From Homarus americanus (Eukaryota > Arthropoda > Malacostraca > Decapoda > Nephropidae), in the NCBI RefSeq assembly GCF_018991925.1, contig NW_024732415.1, positions 3,981,061 to 4,045,060 of the forward strand: a DNA stretch of 64,000 nt, written 5' to 3'. The notes beneath the pieces are model-generated. The model saw only the letters and a list, made by a program, of their open reading frames with translations. It did not search any database and was not told the DNA's origin. Of the stretch, positions 37,519 through 48,620 are shown piece by piece (the stretch's first letter is position 1; every line of letters begins with the position of its first letter). The position numbers and the translations under genes were made by a program.

Positions 37519-37693
37519 CAATACAGATAAAAGAAATAAGTGTCCTAAAGGGCAAACACATCAAAGGAATATACATTTCTTTTTACACAAGTAAAAATGT
37601 AACACCCCCACCCCGTCAGCAAATGTTATTCGCGGATTTGGCGATTCAATGCCATTTTGAGAACTAACCCCCGCGAATTTGGGGGACCTACTG
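37012..37693. mobile_element. TA-flanked MITE carrying a microsatellite-armed foldback core, copy 1
   Basis: Termini CAGGCGCTCCCCCCCAAATT and AATTTGGGGGACCTACTG are inverted repeats, with TA at 37010-37011 and 37694-37695. Inside, a long palindrome (about 37268-37453) is bracketed by (CA)n on the left and (TG)n(CA)n on the right, then by inverted copies of CAATACAGATAAA. The same composite recurs at 39240-39898. Confidence 0.8.
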
Positions 37694-37922
37694 TACACAG
37701 ATACACCATGGCTGGTAGACTGTCAGCCAATGAGATGTTGGCTCACTCCTGTACTACTGGCATTTTTGTACAGTACTGTTTTATACTGAGTTGGCCCCAA
37801 AATCCAAACCAGTACCCTAGGTTGCCTCCCTACATTTTGTTAGAAATGACAAAGAATAATAATTTTATTATAAGTGCAGTAACAATTATGGGATAATTTT
37901 CTTTTTGTTTTTACTTTTACAG

Positions 37923-38063
37923 TCAACAAAGTTGTTCCTTGGCCACAAGATAACCGCATCTAAGGCTCAGGAAATGGGTCTGGTTTCTGAGTCTATATGG
38001 CCAGCTACTTACCAGCAGGAGCTCATACCTAAAGTGGCTCTCCTTGCAACACAGTCAGCTCAG
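37923..38063 (+). CDS. CDYL: CDYL-like protein, exon 5 (residues 2044-2090): crotonase domain
   Basis: Acceptor TACTTTTACAG|TC, donor GCTCAG|GTAAAT; 141 bp, phase 0 at both ends. It encodes STKLFLGHKITASKAQEMGL, then VSESIWPATYQQELIPKVAL and LATQSAQ. This corresponds to the conserved crotonase segment (G-x-x-xxA-x-EA-x-x-GLV) and the CDYL-specific W-P-x-T-(F/Y)-xQE motif. The intron before it (33933-37922) is filled with three TA-flanked elements. Confidence 0.9.
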
Positions 38064-38269
38064 GTAAATTAGAATGATTTTTTGTTTTTCTCTTATGTTT
38101 CTCTTCTGTTGAGGCATGCTGCATCCATTCCACTCTAAAAACTTGGGTGTTAACCCAATAATTGATGCAGTTGGGAGATCAAAGTTAAAACCATGACAAG
38201 GTTTTTTATTTATTTATTTATTTTATTAATTAGTTTTTTATTTATTTATTTTTATTTATTTTTATACTA

Positions 38270-38735
38270 ATTGGAGATATAAAATTAAGAGGCCATAAAA
38301 AACTTATATAAATTTCGTACTCATCATAGGTGGCTAGCTATGGTCTATGAAGTGAGACAGTAACTGGCAACTGTTGAGTGCTGGTTATTGTTGTTGAAAG
38401 AGGTGGTTGTGGTGGTGCAAAGTGTGTGGTAAGGCCTTATGTAGGTAGTGAGCCACGCTGTGGTATGAGTGAGGGGCCACTTAGGACAGGACGGGGGGTG
38501 AGGGCGATAGGGCATAAATCGTTCAAAGATGATGATAGTTAGTTAATTTGAGGCTCCACCAGCCATATGTCTCAATCTAGAGTGTCTACCAATCATTGAC
38601 TTTCTCTTCTAAGTGTGATTTTTGGTACACAGCTTTTATTTGTGGGGTGCCAAATGCCAATCAACTTGACACAACAATGGCGTGATTTCAGTAAATCAGC
38701 CGAAGAAAAATGATAGCAGTTAAATGGTTTAGTAA
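38270..38735 (-). repeat. dispersed repeat, inverted partner of 14577-15012
   Basis: The reverse complement matches 14577-15012 block by block over about 430 bp with moderate divergence. Class unknown. Confidence 0.8.
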
Positions 38736-39239
38736 AATTGATCGGAAAAAATCAATTTTTATCCCATGTTTTTCCAATGGAAAAGAATATAGTCTTGGCA
38801 GGTATCCAACCGTGTAAACATGTTTTCCTGAATAAACAGCAGTGGATTTTAACCCAAATTTGTACATAGATACAATTACAACCTAATTAATGTGCAATGT
38901 ACAGTACTGTACTCTCTCTCTCTCAAACACACACACACACACATGAATTCTTTAAAACTTTAAACTAAAAGTAGAATAGTTTTTTCCCATGCATTAAGGG
39001 ACACTTAAACTAACATTTTGCCTTTAACCCGATAACTTCGACATGCATTCTCGAATGATAAGCAGAGGAGTGCGATTTAGATTCTGGTATTCAGAGTGTT
39101 TAGAATGTAGCGCAAATTTTTTTTTATATGGGGGTCAAGAATAAGATGTTGACTCTCAAGTTCCTCCACTGAGATGTACATCTTCTCTATCCTTCATTTC
39201 AGAAACCTCACAAAATCTTTTGTTGATGTATATACTGTA

Positions 39240-39778
39240 CAGGGGGTCCCCCAAGTTCATGGATTTTTTTTTTTTTTTTTCTTTCCAGTCTTCTATTATT
39301 CACGGATGACACCCTGGATGTACCCAAGAATGTCTGTGGGTAGTTTAAAAGTTGACGCCATTTTTGCGGCTAGGACAGGAAGCCATTCGTTCTAGAGACA
39401 GTAATATCCTTTACCTGTATTGTAAATATGTGTGTGTAGACACACAAAACACATATAATATAATATTTGGAAAATCCTCTCACAAATAATCAGAAACAAA
39501 TTTATTAAAAATGTGAGTCTACCCTCAAGTCCGTTCTCTATTACAGAACTTTATTAATAAAGCACGGACTTGAGGGTAGATTCAAAATTTTTATTAAATT
39601 TGCTTCTGGTTATCTGTGAGAGTATTTTCCCATTATTATTTATTTGTGTGTGTGTGTGTGTGTGTGTCTGTCTGTCTGTCTACACACTCACACATATATA
39701 CAATATAGGTAAAAGAAATAATTTTCCTAAGGGCAAACACATAAAGGGAATATACATTTCTTGTACACAAGTAAAAAT

Positions 39779-39849
<71 letters not shown>

Positions 39850-39898
39850 AGCAAATGTTATTCGCGGATTTGGCGATTCGCTGCCATTTTGAGAAATG
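39240..39898. mobile_element. foldback-core MITE, copy 2 (right end damaged)
   Basis: Starts CAGGGGGTCCCCCAAGTTCA after TA (39238-39239) and is collinear with 37012-37693. It shares TGTACCCAAGAATGTCTG, the central palindrome (about 39474-39627), TG and CA tracts, and TTATTCGCGGATTTGGCGAT near the end. The terminal inverted repeat after about 39898 is not recognisable. Confidence 0.75.
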
Positions 39899-40424
39899 AC
39901 AGCAAGGTGCTTGAGAGAAGGAGAGCATTGGCAACACTGCACATAGTACTTCTCACAACTAACACCCAATATACAAGCAATGACCGTTATACGATGGGGT
40001 TAGTCCTCAAGTGCTTGTTTGTGAACAAATGCTACATTACGCCTGGCAGAGTTTTCATGAATGAATGTTAATCACAGGAGAAAATGTTCATTTAATTAGT
40101 AGGACTATTTATATCATGGAACAATATACAAACAGATGAAAGCAACATGAAATATGAACACAACTACACTACCTGGCCATACAGTACCTGTTACACAGAG
40201 AGGGAGAGTGCTGTCTCTCACATGCTAGTGTGAAGGTGTACTGTACTGTATAAACTTTTATTCACAGCATCTATTCTGATTGTGTTAAAAGACATGGATT
40301 TGATACCCTAATGATCCTGAATAAATTCTCTTCAAGATGTTTCCAATAAGATATCCTTAAACAAAATATTTTGATATGATATAATGATGGGGACTCCATT
40401 CTTTTATTTAAAAAAATATTAATA

Positions 40425-40741
40425 CAGGTGCTCCTCTACTTAAGAACGTTCAACTTACATTCTTTCACGAAATACAAATATCATCACTGAGGGGGGTTAT
40501 CTGCCAGAACAGGTGTTTAATGTGGGTGTGACTGGATTATTTTGAAGAAAATTCCAGATAGAACAAACATTACCTAAGAGGAGAAGAGTGAGCCAGGTTT
40601 AAGGCTGTATTAAAGGGTATAGCTGTACTAAATATCCATAATCTTTTCATTTTCTACAATATGTTTGGTATCTACAAGAGTAAAGTTGGACTTACAACAA
40701 GCCTCAGGAACGTAACTCGTTCGTAAGTAGAGGAGCACCTG
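40425..40741. mobile_element. TA-flanked MITE, 317 bp
   Basis: Left CAGGTGCTCCTCTACTTAAG and right CTTCG-type end ...AGTAGAGGAGCACCTG are inverted repeats, with TA at 40423-40424 and 40742-40743. No coding capacity. The termini resemble other Tigger-type families here. Confidence 0.85.
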
Positions 40742-40990
40742 TAATTCTAAATGTTGTTACCAGAGCCAATAAAATCAGTTCTAATGAAATTAGACACCAT
40801 TTTTTTTACCCAAATAATCATGAATAGATTATCTTAAAGTGTGAATGGACCCGTGGAATTTTCCATTCTTCACTGGGGAAAATTTTCCCCAAGTATAAAC
40901 CGCATCCCACAGGGAGCTGTATTTATTTACACAAACACTACTGTACACGTACAATATATTGATAATACTATAAACAAAACAATATATATA

Positions 40991-43990
40991 CAGGCAGTCC
41001 CTGACTTACAACGGGGTTAGGGACCCAAATCCAGGTCGTAAGTCTAAAATGCAAAAAATAATACATAGAAAATCTAAAATGAAATACAGCACAGTATAAG
41101 TAATCAATAATGAAAAATTAAGCAAGTGTTACTGTGTACTTACCTTTAATGTAGTCACTGAATGTACACCCTTAATGTAGTCAGCTGAATGTACATGGGG
41201 CCCCAATAATTATTTTATTAAACATGGAGACTACATTAATTGGATGACGCAGAGGAGAAGACGGGGCTGGGTGGGTCATCAATGTCGCTTTCTTCAGACA
41301 GGTTAACATACAGGGGATACTTGTTTGTTGAAGGTAATGGATCATCTTTAGGGAGTGAAGAGGCAGCACTGGTGGGGCATGAGGAGACAGCAGTGGGGGA
41401 CTTCTTAAAATATATGTCCAATTTAGACTGCACAGTTTGCCTTTTCTTTTCATTGTAAATCTCCCTGTAGCAAGCAAGTGCATCTTGGATCATTCTGTCA
41501 ACTTTTGCAAAATGCTCAACATTTTGATCCATTTCGTCAAACATTTGCATCCCCTTATTAATAGTAGCAAATGCCTCTGCCATTTGTTTCACTGAAAATT
41601 TTTTTTGTGTGGGGGGGGGGGTGCAGGTTCTTCTAAATTTTTACCCTCTTCCTCTGCAATTTTTTGTGCATCCAGTTCAATAAGATCCTCGTTACTCAGC
41701 TCTTCTGCTACACTTTCAACCAACTGCTCAACATCTTCATTATCAATTTCTAACTCCAGCTGTTTACCCAACTCCACTATCTTATTACTAATCTCAGAAA
41801 TTGCTTCATCTTCATTAAATCCTTTGAAACTGTTCACATATTTTCAGGACTTTCTTCCATATTCCATTCATGCACTGACCTGTAACCTCATCCCATGCTG
41901 CAGCTATGTTCTTTATACATTTCAAAATGTTGTAGTCCTTTCAAAACTCTCAGAGCGTTTTCTCACCTTCAGTAGCAGCAACAGCCTGAGCGAAGGTCGT
42001 ACGTAAATAATACGCTTTAAAAGAAGCAATAGCACCTTGATCCATGGGTTGGATGATATAGGTAGTGTTAGGTGGAATGTAGACTACAGTAGAAGTCCAA
42101 AAATCCGGACTGCTTGGGGATTGGGTCGGTCCGGATTTTCGGATTTTCCGGATTCTCAGGCAGTACTTTTAAAATTCAAATTTAATGAAGAATAAAGAAG
42201 AAATGAACAGGTACATTTTGATAGTTTATTCATTTGCAAATATAGCATGCTTCATTTATCAAAACGAGCAGTTTTAATGAAAAAGCTGTGAATTCTAAAT
42301 TTTATTCTTTGCCTTTTATATATCATAAATTGTAGACTTTCCAATGTCGTATGTTTCCATTAGAACAGTATTGCTCACACCACGTTCTAGTTTCTTAATT
42401 ATTTCAAGTTTGTCACTCAATTTCAATGTGTTCTTCTTTCTCTTCACACAACGAAGTTTATCTACTTTAGGAGCCATTATTATGGGCTTGTATAGTACTC
42501 TGTAAATGGAAAGAGTAGGACTCAAAATATTGTTATATTACAATGGTATTCTATTCATACTGTGCTTGATATAATGCATTCACGGAAATGTAATATTTTT
42601 GCTGAACGTACGTATTACAGTGGAAAGTGGGATAAAATCGTGACGAAAACAATGACTTTCACTTTTTTTCGTTCAAAAGATGTTACCGTAATCGCTTTTC
42701 GAATGGTTTTCAGTTCAAAAACTGTTGTATTCCAATAATATTCTATCCTAATTGACTTGAATAAATACTACGATACCATATTTCTGAATATTTTCATTAA
42801 AATCCATCAAAATCATTTTCCTTGTCATCGTCTGCAGCACCAAACAGCTTCTCCCAGTCCTCTCTTTGAACAGGGCTAGAGGGTACGTGTTTTTCGAATC
42901 GTTTTCAGTTAAAAAACTATTACATCACTCGTCTATTTTACCTAAACTGCGCCTGAATGAATATATTCTCGGAGATAAATAGTAGTTTTGTGGAAACGTG
43001 ACGTATTTCGATGTAAAATAGGATAAAATACATGACGAAAACAAAAGACTTTACCTAAGCTTCCGATGTTCTTGAGATGTTACTCGTTTTTTTAATAGTT
43101 TTCGGTTAAAATTCTGATATATTACAATGATATTCTATTCATACTGTGCTTGATATAATACATTCACGGAAATGTAATATTTTTCCTGAAATTACATACC
43201 TATTACAGTGGAAAGTGGGATAAAATCATGATGAAAACAATGACTTTCGCTTTCTTTCGTTCAAAAGATGTTACCGTAATCGCTTTTCGAATGGTTTAGT
43301 TAAGAAACTGTATTACAATAATATTCCCTCCTAATTGACTTGAATAAATATTTGAATGGAAATATACAATATTTTTGTTGAAACTACCCGCGTTTCAGTG
43401 TAAAGTGTCGTAATAATAAATGGTAAACAATTTGCCTTCGGCACTCGTGTTTCAGGCACGGCGAGCCTCGGTTTATAGGATGTAGTGTTTTTACTGAAGG
43501 TTTTGTTGTTCCATTACCCTCAAAAACGTGGGTCGAACTATAAACGAGGAATATCATGAATTAACGATTTCTTGGTCAAAAAATCAGGGTCGACCTATAA
43601 ACGAGGGGAGGTTATAGACGAGTATATACGGTATGTTGTCAGTTTGATTGCTCGTTTTAAAGTGGCGACCACGAGGTCGCCTGTTGTCGCTGTGCAGCTG
43701 TGGCGCTCACGCATGCGCACATACACAAAAGCACACTAAAAAAAAAAAAAAATAGTTTTTGAAAAGTCCGGATTCTCAGGTGGTCCGGATTTCTGGCATC
43801 CGGATTTTTGGACTTTTACTGTACCTTAACATCAGGGTGCAAGTCGTCCAGGTGTGGTGGGTGTCCCGGAGCATTATCCAAAAATAAAGAAATCTTGAAT
43901 GCAATCCCTTGTTGCAGACAATACTCCTTGACTTTTCCAAGGAGGGTTTCAGGACACTGGCCACAGTTTGAAGTTGCTTGGAATCAAGGG
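40991..43990 (-). pseudogene. Tigger transposase gene, 3' half, interrupted and frameshifted
   Basis: The low-coordinate terminus is CAGGCAGTCCCTGACTTACA after TA (40989-40990). Reading the - strand from about 43990: a DDE-domain segment with FLDNAPGHPPHLDDLHPDVK (about 43830-43890), interrupted at a TA by the element 42087-43821. It resumes with VYIPPNTT, IIQPMDQGAIASFKAYYLR and an acidic tail, and stops at 41236. LDNAPGHP and QPMDQG are hallmark motifs of Tigger/TIGD transposases. A frameshift coincides with an 11-G run at 41611-41621 and another lies near 41840. The 5' half is missing. Confidence 0.8.
42087..43821 (-). mobile_element. Tigger-type element nested at a TA inside the transposase pseudogene
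   Basis: A 1735-bp element with 23-bp inverted termini (left starts CAGTAGAAGTCCAAAAATCC, right ends GATTTTTGGACTTTTACTG), flanked by TA at 42085-42086 and 43822-43823. On the - strand from the ATG at 42475-42477 a frame of about 54 codons holds LKLSDKLEIIKKLERGVS and KSTIYDI, an HTH start, then stops. The interior has two close copies of a roughly 240-bp unit (42531-42770 and 43115-43350) and a more diverged third between them. Confidence 0.85.
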
Positions 43991-44397
43991 ATCTAAAGCA
44001 CCAAGATTTTATGTTTGGAAAGACTACCATAGCCATAGAATCCAGGGATTTTATATCATTACAAAATGTAACAAGTGAAATACCGTATCTTGACATGAGC
44101 AGAAATTGCAAAATTCTCAACTTTTAATAAGTATGTTTTCTGTTATTTTTTTTTTTTTTTTTTTTATACCTGAGAGAACCGTGGCATATATGTGTGTGTA
44201 TATATTTTATGTTGTTATTTTATAATCACTATAATATTTATCCACATTACCAGAGATAAAAAGGTAATTGAATTCCAGTGTCTTATGAACATATTTTATT
44301 AAAAAAATTGGCAACATTGCATTATAAACAAAAGAAAATATGCATTGATTACCGCTTCGAGAGCAGTCTCTTGGGGATGGATTGTATGTAAAATTCA

Positions 44398-44403
44398 TTT
44401 ATT
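44398..44403 (-). terminator. candidate polyadenylation signal of the nested secreted-protein gene
   Basis: AATAAA on the - strand, about 165 bases past the stop codon at 44568. Choice among A/T-rich alternatives is uncertain. Confidence 0.35.
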
Positions 44404-44567
44404 AACTATATAGTAGGGTTACCCAGGGAGCTGATAAACCTAAAATATATCTTTGTAAGTTGGTTTACAAAAAAAGAAATAAAATCAGTGCTGATATGAA
44501 TGACAAAATTGAAATGTCTCATTCATTTTGCTCAAAGGGAATGACTTTAATAACAAAGATGTGGTAA

Positions 44568-44750
44568 TCAATTTGGTGTGCATATTCCAGTATATGCATG
44601 ACCATGGAAGTGTAGCTGTGTTGTAATGTGAGTGGGCTGGGATCCCTTGAACACACACATATGGTGTTCTGGGCATGAACACATGTAATAACTCTCCAGA
44701 GTATCATTACGGATGTGGCCGCATTCTTCCCACCTCTTGCACTTGGTTAA
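44568..44750 (-). CDS. secreted cysteine-rich protein, exon 4 (residues 204-263, stop)
   Basis: Acceptor CTTTACAG|TT (44751-44753 read as CAG on the - strand), phase 0, ending at TGA 44568-44570. It encodes LTKCKRWEECGHIRNDTLES, then YYMCSCPEHHMC and a C-terminal GHAYTGICTPN. It holds cysteines 207, 213, 227, 229, 235 and 260, the third CxC module of the protein. The spliced junction reads YTCNE-LTKCKRWEEC, giving evenly spaced cysteines across the boundary. That continuity is the main reason for joining the exons. Confidence 0.75.
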   Translation of the reverse strand, partial: LTKCKRWEECGHIRNDTLESYYMCSCPEHHMCVFKGSQPTHITTQLHFHGHAYTGICTPN

Positions 44751-44852
44751 CTGTAAAGGTTAATTATAGTACAATATATTATATCCAGTTCATAGAAACT
44801 AATATTTCTCTCTGAAATGTTAATCAAAAGCATAAGGCAAGGCTTGACTAAC

Positions 44853-45083
44853 CTCATTACAAGTGTAGAAGTAGAGTTTCTCAGTGGGTGAGGGTGTCCT
44901 CGTGTCCACCAGTGTCCACAAATTTGGCCATGGGCATCGGCACATGACTGTTGTGTGTGTGTCAAAACCCTCCCTCACACTACTGCTGGGGAAGGGTTGA
45001 TTTTGCCTCTCAACGCGGTGTAGCTTTAATGCTACCTCTCCTTGTTTACACTCTTCTAGAAATGTCATCACATTTCCACAGAA
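44853..45083 (-). CDS. secreted cysteine-rich protein, exon 3 (residues 127-203)
   Basis: Acceptor AATTTTCAG|TT, donor AATGAG|GTTAGT; 231 bp, phase 0 at both ends. It encodes FCGNVMTFLEECKQGEVALK, a Ser/Pro stretch, HTTVMCRCPWPNLW and KLYFYTCNE. Cysteines are 128, 138, 174, 176 and 201 (second CxC module). The junction with exon 2 reads NRAQLK-FCGN. The intron to exon 4 is only 102 bp, while the intron to exon 2 (45084-47525) holds two family A MITEs. Confidence 0.75.
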
Positions 45084-45248
45084 CTGAAAATTTTTTTTAA
45101 ATATTGAAATGTACTGTAATTACTGGTAAGGCAGCTAGAAAGTATGTATGGTAACAGATTAGAGACTTTGCATTGCCCTTGTTTCTACTCACTTTGTACC
45201 ATAGTGAAAAGAATTAATATGATTATACAGTGTACTGTATTCACATTA

Positions 45249-45553
45249 CAGCTCCTCCCCGACTTTCGACTACCTGGACATACAACCGCCTCAGTCGTAC
45301 CAAAATGTTGTCAAATTACGTATTTTCGAGTCCCAACGTCAGTGATTGAGCTGTGTACCGAAAATTTTTTCGTTTGTAATTCACTTTAAAATGGCTGGCA
45401 AGCTTAAAAGTGAGAGTTTTGTGGTGCTGAGAAGAAAAAGACACACCCATTTTAGATTTTCTATGTATTATTTAAGCATTTTCGACTTACAACCATTTCG
45501 ACTTACGACCTGGATTTGGGTCCCTAACCCCATCGTAAGTCGGGGAGGAGCTG
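45249..45553 (+). mobile_element. Tigger-derived MITE, family A, copy 2
   Basis: 305 bp, termini CAGCTCCTCCCCGACTTTCG and GTAAGTCGGGGAGGAGCTG, TA at 45247-45248 and 45554-45555. The interior keeps ATGGCTGGCAAGC, the start of a transposase-like peptide. It lies in intron 2 of the nested - strand gene. Confidence 0.88.
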
Positions 45554-45820
45554 TATAGTGTTAAGAGCTGGGCATTTGTGTCTTGTAAGAAGCATCTCAG
45601 AAAATCAGTTGCTTGTGGCTACCTAAATCTTAGGATGCAAACCTTTTGTTGGTCTGCATAATCAGCTGTTTTCTATGCAGGGAAATAGATAAACTGCTGT
45701 ACATCATACTGTATATGCAGTCAAAGTACTTTATCATGTGGGTTCTCCCCATCTGCTTTTCAATCAAAGTTCATGTAATATTAAGAATGATAACATTGAA
45801 TACTGAATGTTGAACAATTA

Positions 45821-46124
45821 CAGCTCCTCCCCGACTTACGACGGGGTTAGGGACCCAAATACAGGTCGTAAGTCGAAATGGTCGTGACTCGGAAATGCTT
45901 AAATAATACACAGAAAATCTAAAATGGGTGTCTCTTTTTCTTCTCAGCACCACAAAACACTCACTTTTAAGCTTGCCAGCCATTTTAAAGTGAATTACAT
46001 ACGATAATTTTGTCTGTGTACTGACTTTGGGACTCGAAAATATGTAATTTGACCAAATTTTGGTACTACTGAGGCTGGTCTTAAGTACGGGTGATCGAGT
46101 AGGTCGTAAGTCGGGGAGCAGCTG
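45821..46124 (-). mobile_element. Tigger-derived MITE, family A, copy 3 (opposite orientation)
   Basis: 304 bp, termini CAGCTCCTCCCCGACTTACG and TAAGTCGGGGAGCAGCTG, TA at 45819-45820 and 46125-46126. Inverted relative to 45249-45553, 267 bp away, so the two could form a hairpin in a transcript. Its first 110 bp match the terminus of the Tigger pseudogene at 40991. Confidence 0.88.
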
Positions 46125-47525
46125 TATACATGTATTCCAATTCACTAAAGATAAAAATACCTTGTCTAATAGACTAGATATGTGACCATAGCAGCCATAT
46201 TGAAATTGCATCTTTTTTTTAAACCAAAAAGTCTATTGCCAATTCATAAACATAAAGAGCTTCCATTCTCTTCAATCACTAGGTTACATCTTTACAGTTA
46301 TGGATAGTTCATATTCAGATTCCTTTTCCATAAATTTTGGAGTGTCTTTAGGCTCAAACTCTGACGAAATATTAGTGATTTTCTCTCCAATCCCTCCAGC
46401 AGCAGCACATAATTTTTTTTATATATAATTGACTGACACAAATCTATCTTATTAGTGTACAGTAGTACCTGTGCATAGTAAGTTTTGTTATATATTGTAG
46501 TATTGTAGTCTTTCCATCCTCCACTTATATTTAGCAACATACCCCATTATATCAGCTTCTGATGTTAATATCCATGGCCATACTATAACAACCTTTTTTT
46601 AGTGACCACATTTCTGATTGCAAAGAATACTGTGCTATACATAAATAGAAAATACTTCTATTAAGGCTCGTTCATACGAAAGTTTCCATAACTTCTTTCT
46701 CTTTATCAAGTCATATCTATCTCACCACTTGGAATATTACTTTAGCTTGTGGAATGGCACACCACATTCACCTCTTAAATTACCAATCCCCTACATGCCA
46801 AATGGTCTGTCTTCATTTTCTCTTATTGCTATTTCTAGTCGAAGAAATACAGTCCTTCATTTTCCCTCCAATTAATCCAAGTTGCAACATACTCATCATA
46901 TTATTCTTTATAATGCCACCCCTACTCCTTGCAAGTTCTAGTTAATTACACTTTATAATCAGTCACTTATACTACACTTCATCTTTAAAACTCCCTGTTG
47001 TCTTTAGCCATCCACATGAAACTTTTTAGTTGTTTGGCATACAGTTAGACATACTCGCCTCTTATTGCATTGTTAAATCACATGTTTTAAATCATTCATA
47101 CTCATGGGAAAGCCTGGCTTGAATATGAATTAGTTATATACAAGGTAGGGAGGAGAGGAATGCCATTGAATATCTTGTTGCATTTATAAAATTATAATGT
47201 GCAAATATGAGACAGTGAGACAGACAATACTATGAGGAAACAGTTACACACAAGCAGATGTTAATAGAAAGATGTGATCTCTGCTGGTGACTATATTGAC
47301 TGACACTGGAACGGAATTAAGATTATAAATTAACAGGTATAGTTAGCATTGAAAGAAAGTTGAAGGTGAATTTTGGATGAGTAAGAAGATTGCTAATGAA
47401 AGGAGGAAGGGAGAAGATAAGGGGAATTGAGTTAGTTGGAGGTATATTTAATAATGGCAACATAATCTGGAGTGGAACATTAGAGATAGATACAGTTTAT
47501 AGAACCTTCACATTTAATTTAATAC

Positions 47526-47717
47526 CTTGAGTTGTGCCCTGTTTGACACATGCTGGGATAGTGTGTCATTCAGGCCACCAAAATGTAGTGGACACTCAGA
47601 ACGGTCAGCACACCGGCATAGTCGTTCAGTAATAGGTGTTAGCCAGAATCTTCGATGTGCCAAATTACATGCTTCACCACGTGATGAACATATTGGTAGG
47701 TCACGCTCACTACGTCG
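47526..47717 (-). CDS. secreted cysteine-rich protein, exon 2 (residues 63-126)
   Basis: Acceptor CTCCCTACACACAG|CG, donor CTCAAG|GTATTA; 192 bp, phase 0 at both ends. It encodes RRSERDLPICSSRGEACNLA, RRFWLTPITERLCRCADRSE and CPLHFGG through NRAQLK. Cysteines are 72, 79, 96, 98 and 104 (first CxC module). The aromatic FWLTP(I/V)T-RLCRC motif is what I recognise from small secreted arthropod proteins sometimes annotated as scoloptoxin-like. That name reflects similarity only; venom function is not implied, and the family assignment is tentative. Confidence 0.75.
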
Positions 47718-48543
47718 CTGTGTGTAGGGAGTTGAAGTTATATACATTTGCTTAAGGATCAGCTGACTATGTGCTCTGCAACTGTAGACCATAATTATTT
47801 TTATTTACTTTTTTCACTCTTAGAATATTAATTTGCTTTTTCAAATTCTCCTTGCAAAAAATTACTGTTATACAGTATTTACTGTACTTTATTTTCAACA
47901 TAGTCTATCAGTGTCTTGGTAATTTGTCTCCGAAGTGTCCAGTACAGTAAATTTATTTTTTACATGATAATTACAGAGACCTTATTAAAACATTCATGCG
48001 TACAGTATGTTTAAAAGATGAATAGTGATCAGCTAACCCTCGCATGATCTTTCGATGTACTAAACGCTCCCATGCTGGCCTGACCTGTCCCTCTCAGCCA
48101 TGTCTCACACTGAGAGCATCCTTCCTATAAGCAGAAATGCTGGAACAGTGGACCAGCCCTATCAACCAAATGTTCCTCCCACTAGCCTCATGGGCTGGCA
48201 GATGCTCTCTAAGGGTGCAGTTTTGGTCTGGATCGCTTCACCCAGTGTTTACTAAAATGGAAAAACTAATTCCTGTTACCAAAGCAACATGTGCCAAAAG
48301 ACTGAGATTGTAAATGATGCAATTTGTGTTTTAGATCTCCAAACATGGCCAGGGATGCTATTGTTAAGAGAGAGGAAAAACCTAATAAGTACACTAATAA
48401 AAATTTAATCTTTAAATAATAAAGCATAGTGTGTGTGTGAGGAAGCATAAGGTATGCATATTTTTTAATGGAAAACCAATGAGCATCCCCCCCCCCCTCC
48501 CCAAGCACCCAAACTACCAGGAGTCACATACACTATATAAATT

Positions 48544-48620
48544 TACAGTAACCCCTCGAAAGTCCAAATTTCAGATAGTCTGGAACCTTTCTGGTCATGA
48601 AACTTTTGTCCAAACCCTTA
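48544..48620 (+). mobile_element. solo Tigger-type terminus
   Basis: CAGTAACCCCTCGAAAGTCC preceded by TA resembles the left ends of other elements in the window. No matching right end was found within 2 kb. Confidence 0.35.

Noticed and set aside
36002..37700. CRISPR-like spacing of repeats
   Set aside because: Repeats here are transposon termini and microsatellites; no regular repeat-spacer pattern, and the DNA is eukaryotic.
41236..41837. Two overlapping - strand ORFs as a cellular coiled-coil protein
   Set aside because: They continue the Tigger transposase C-terminal region in order and are separated by a frameshift at an 11-G run.
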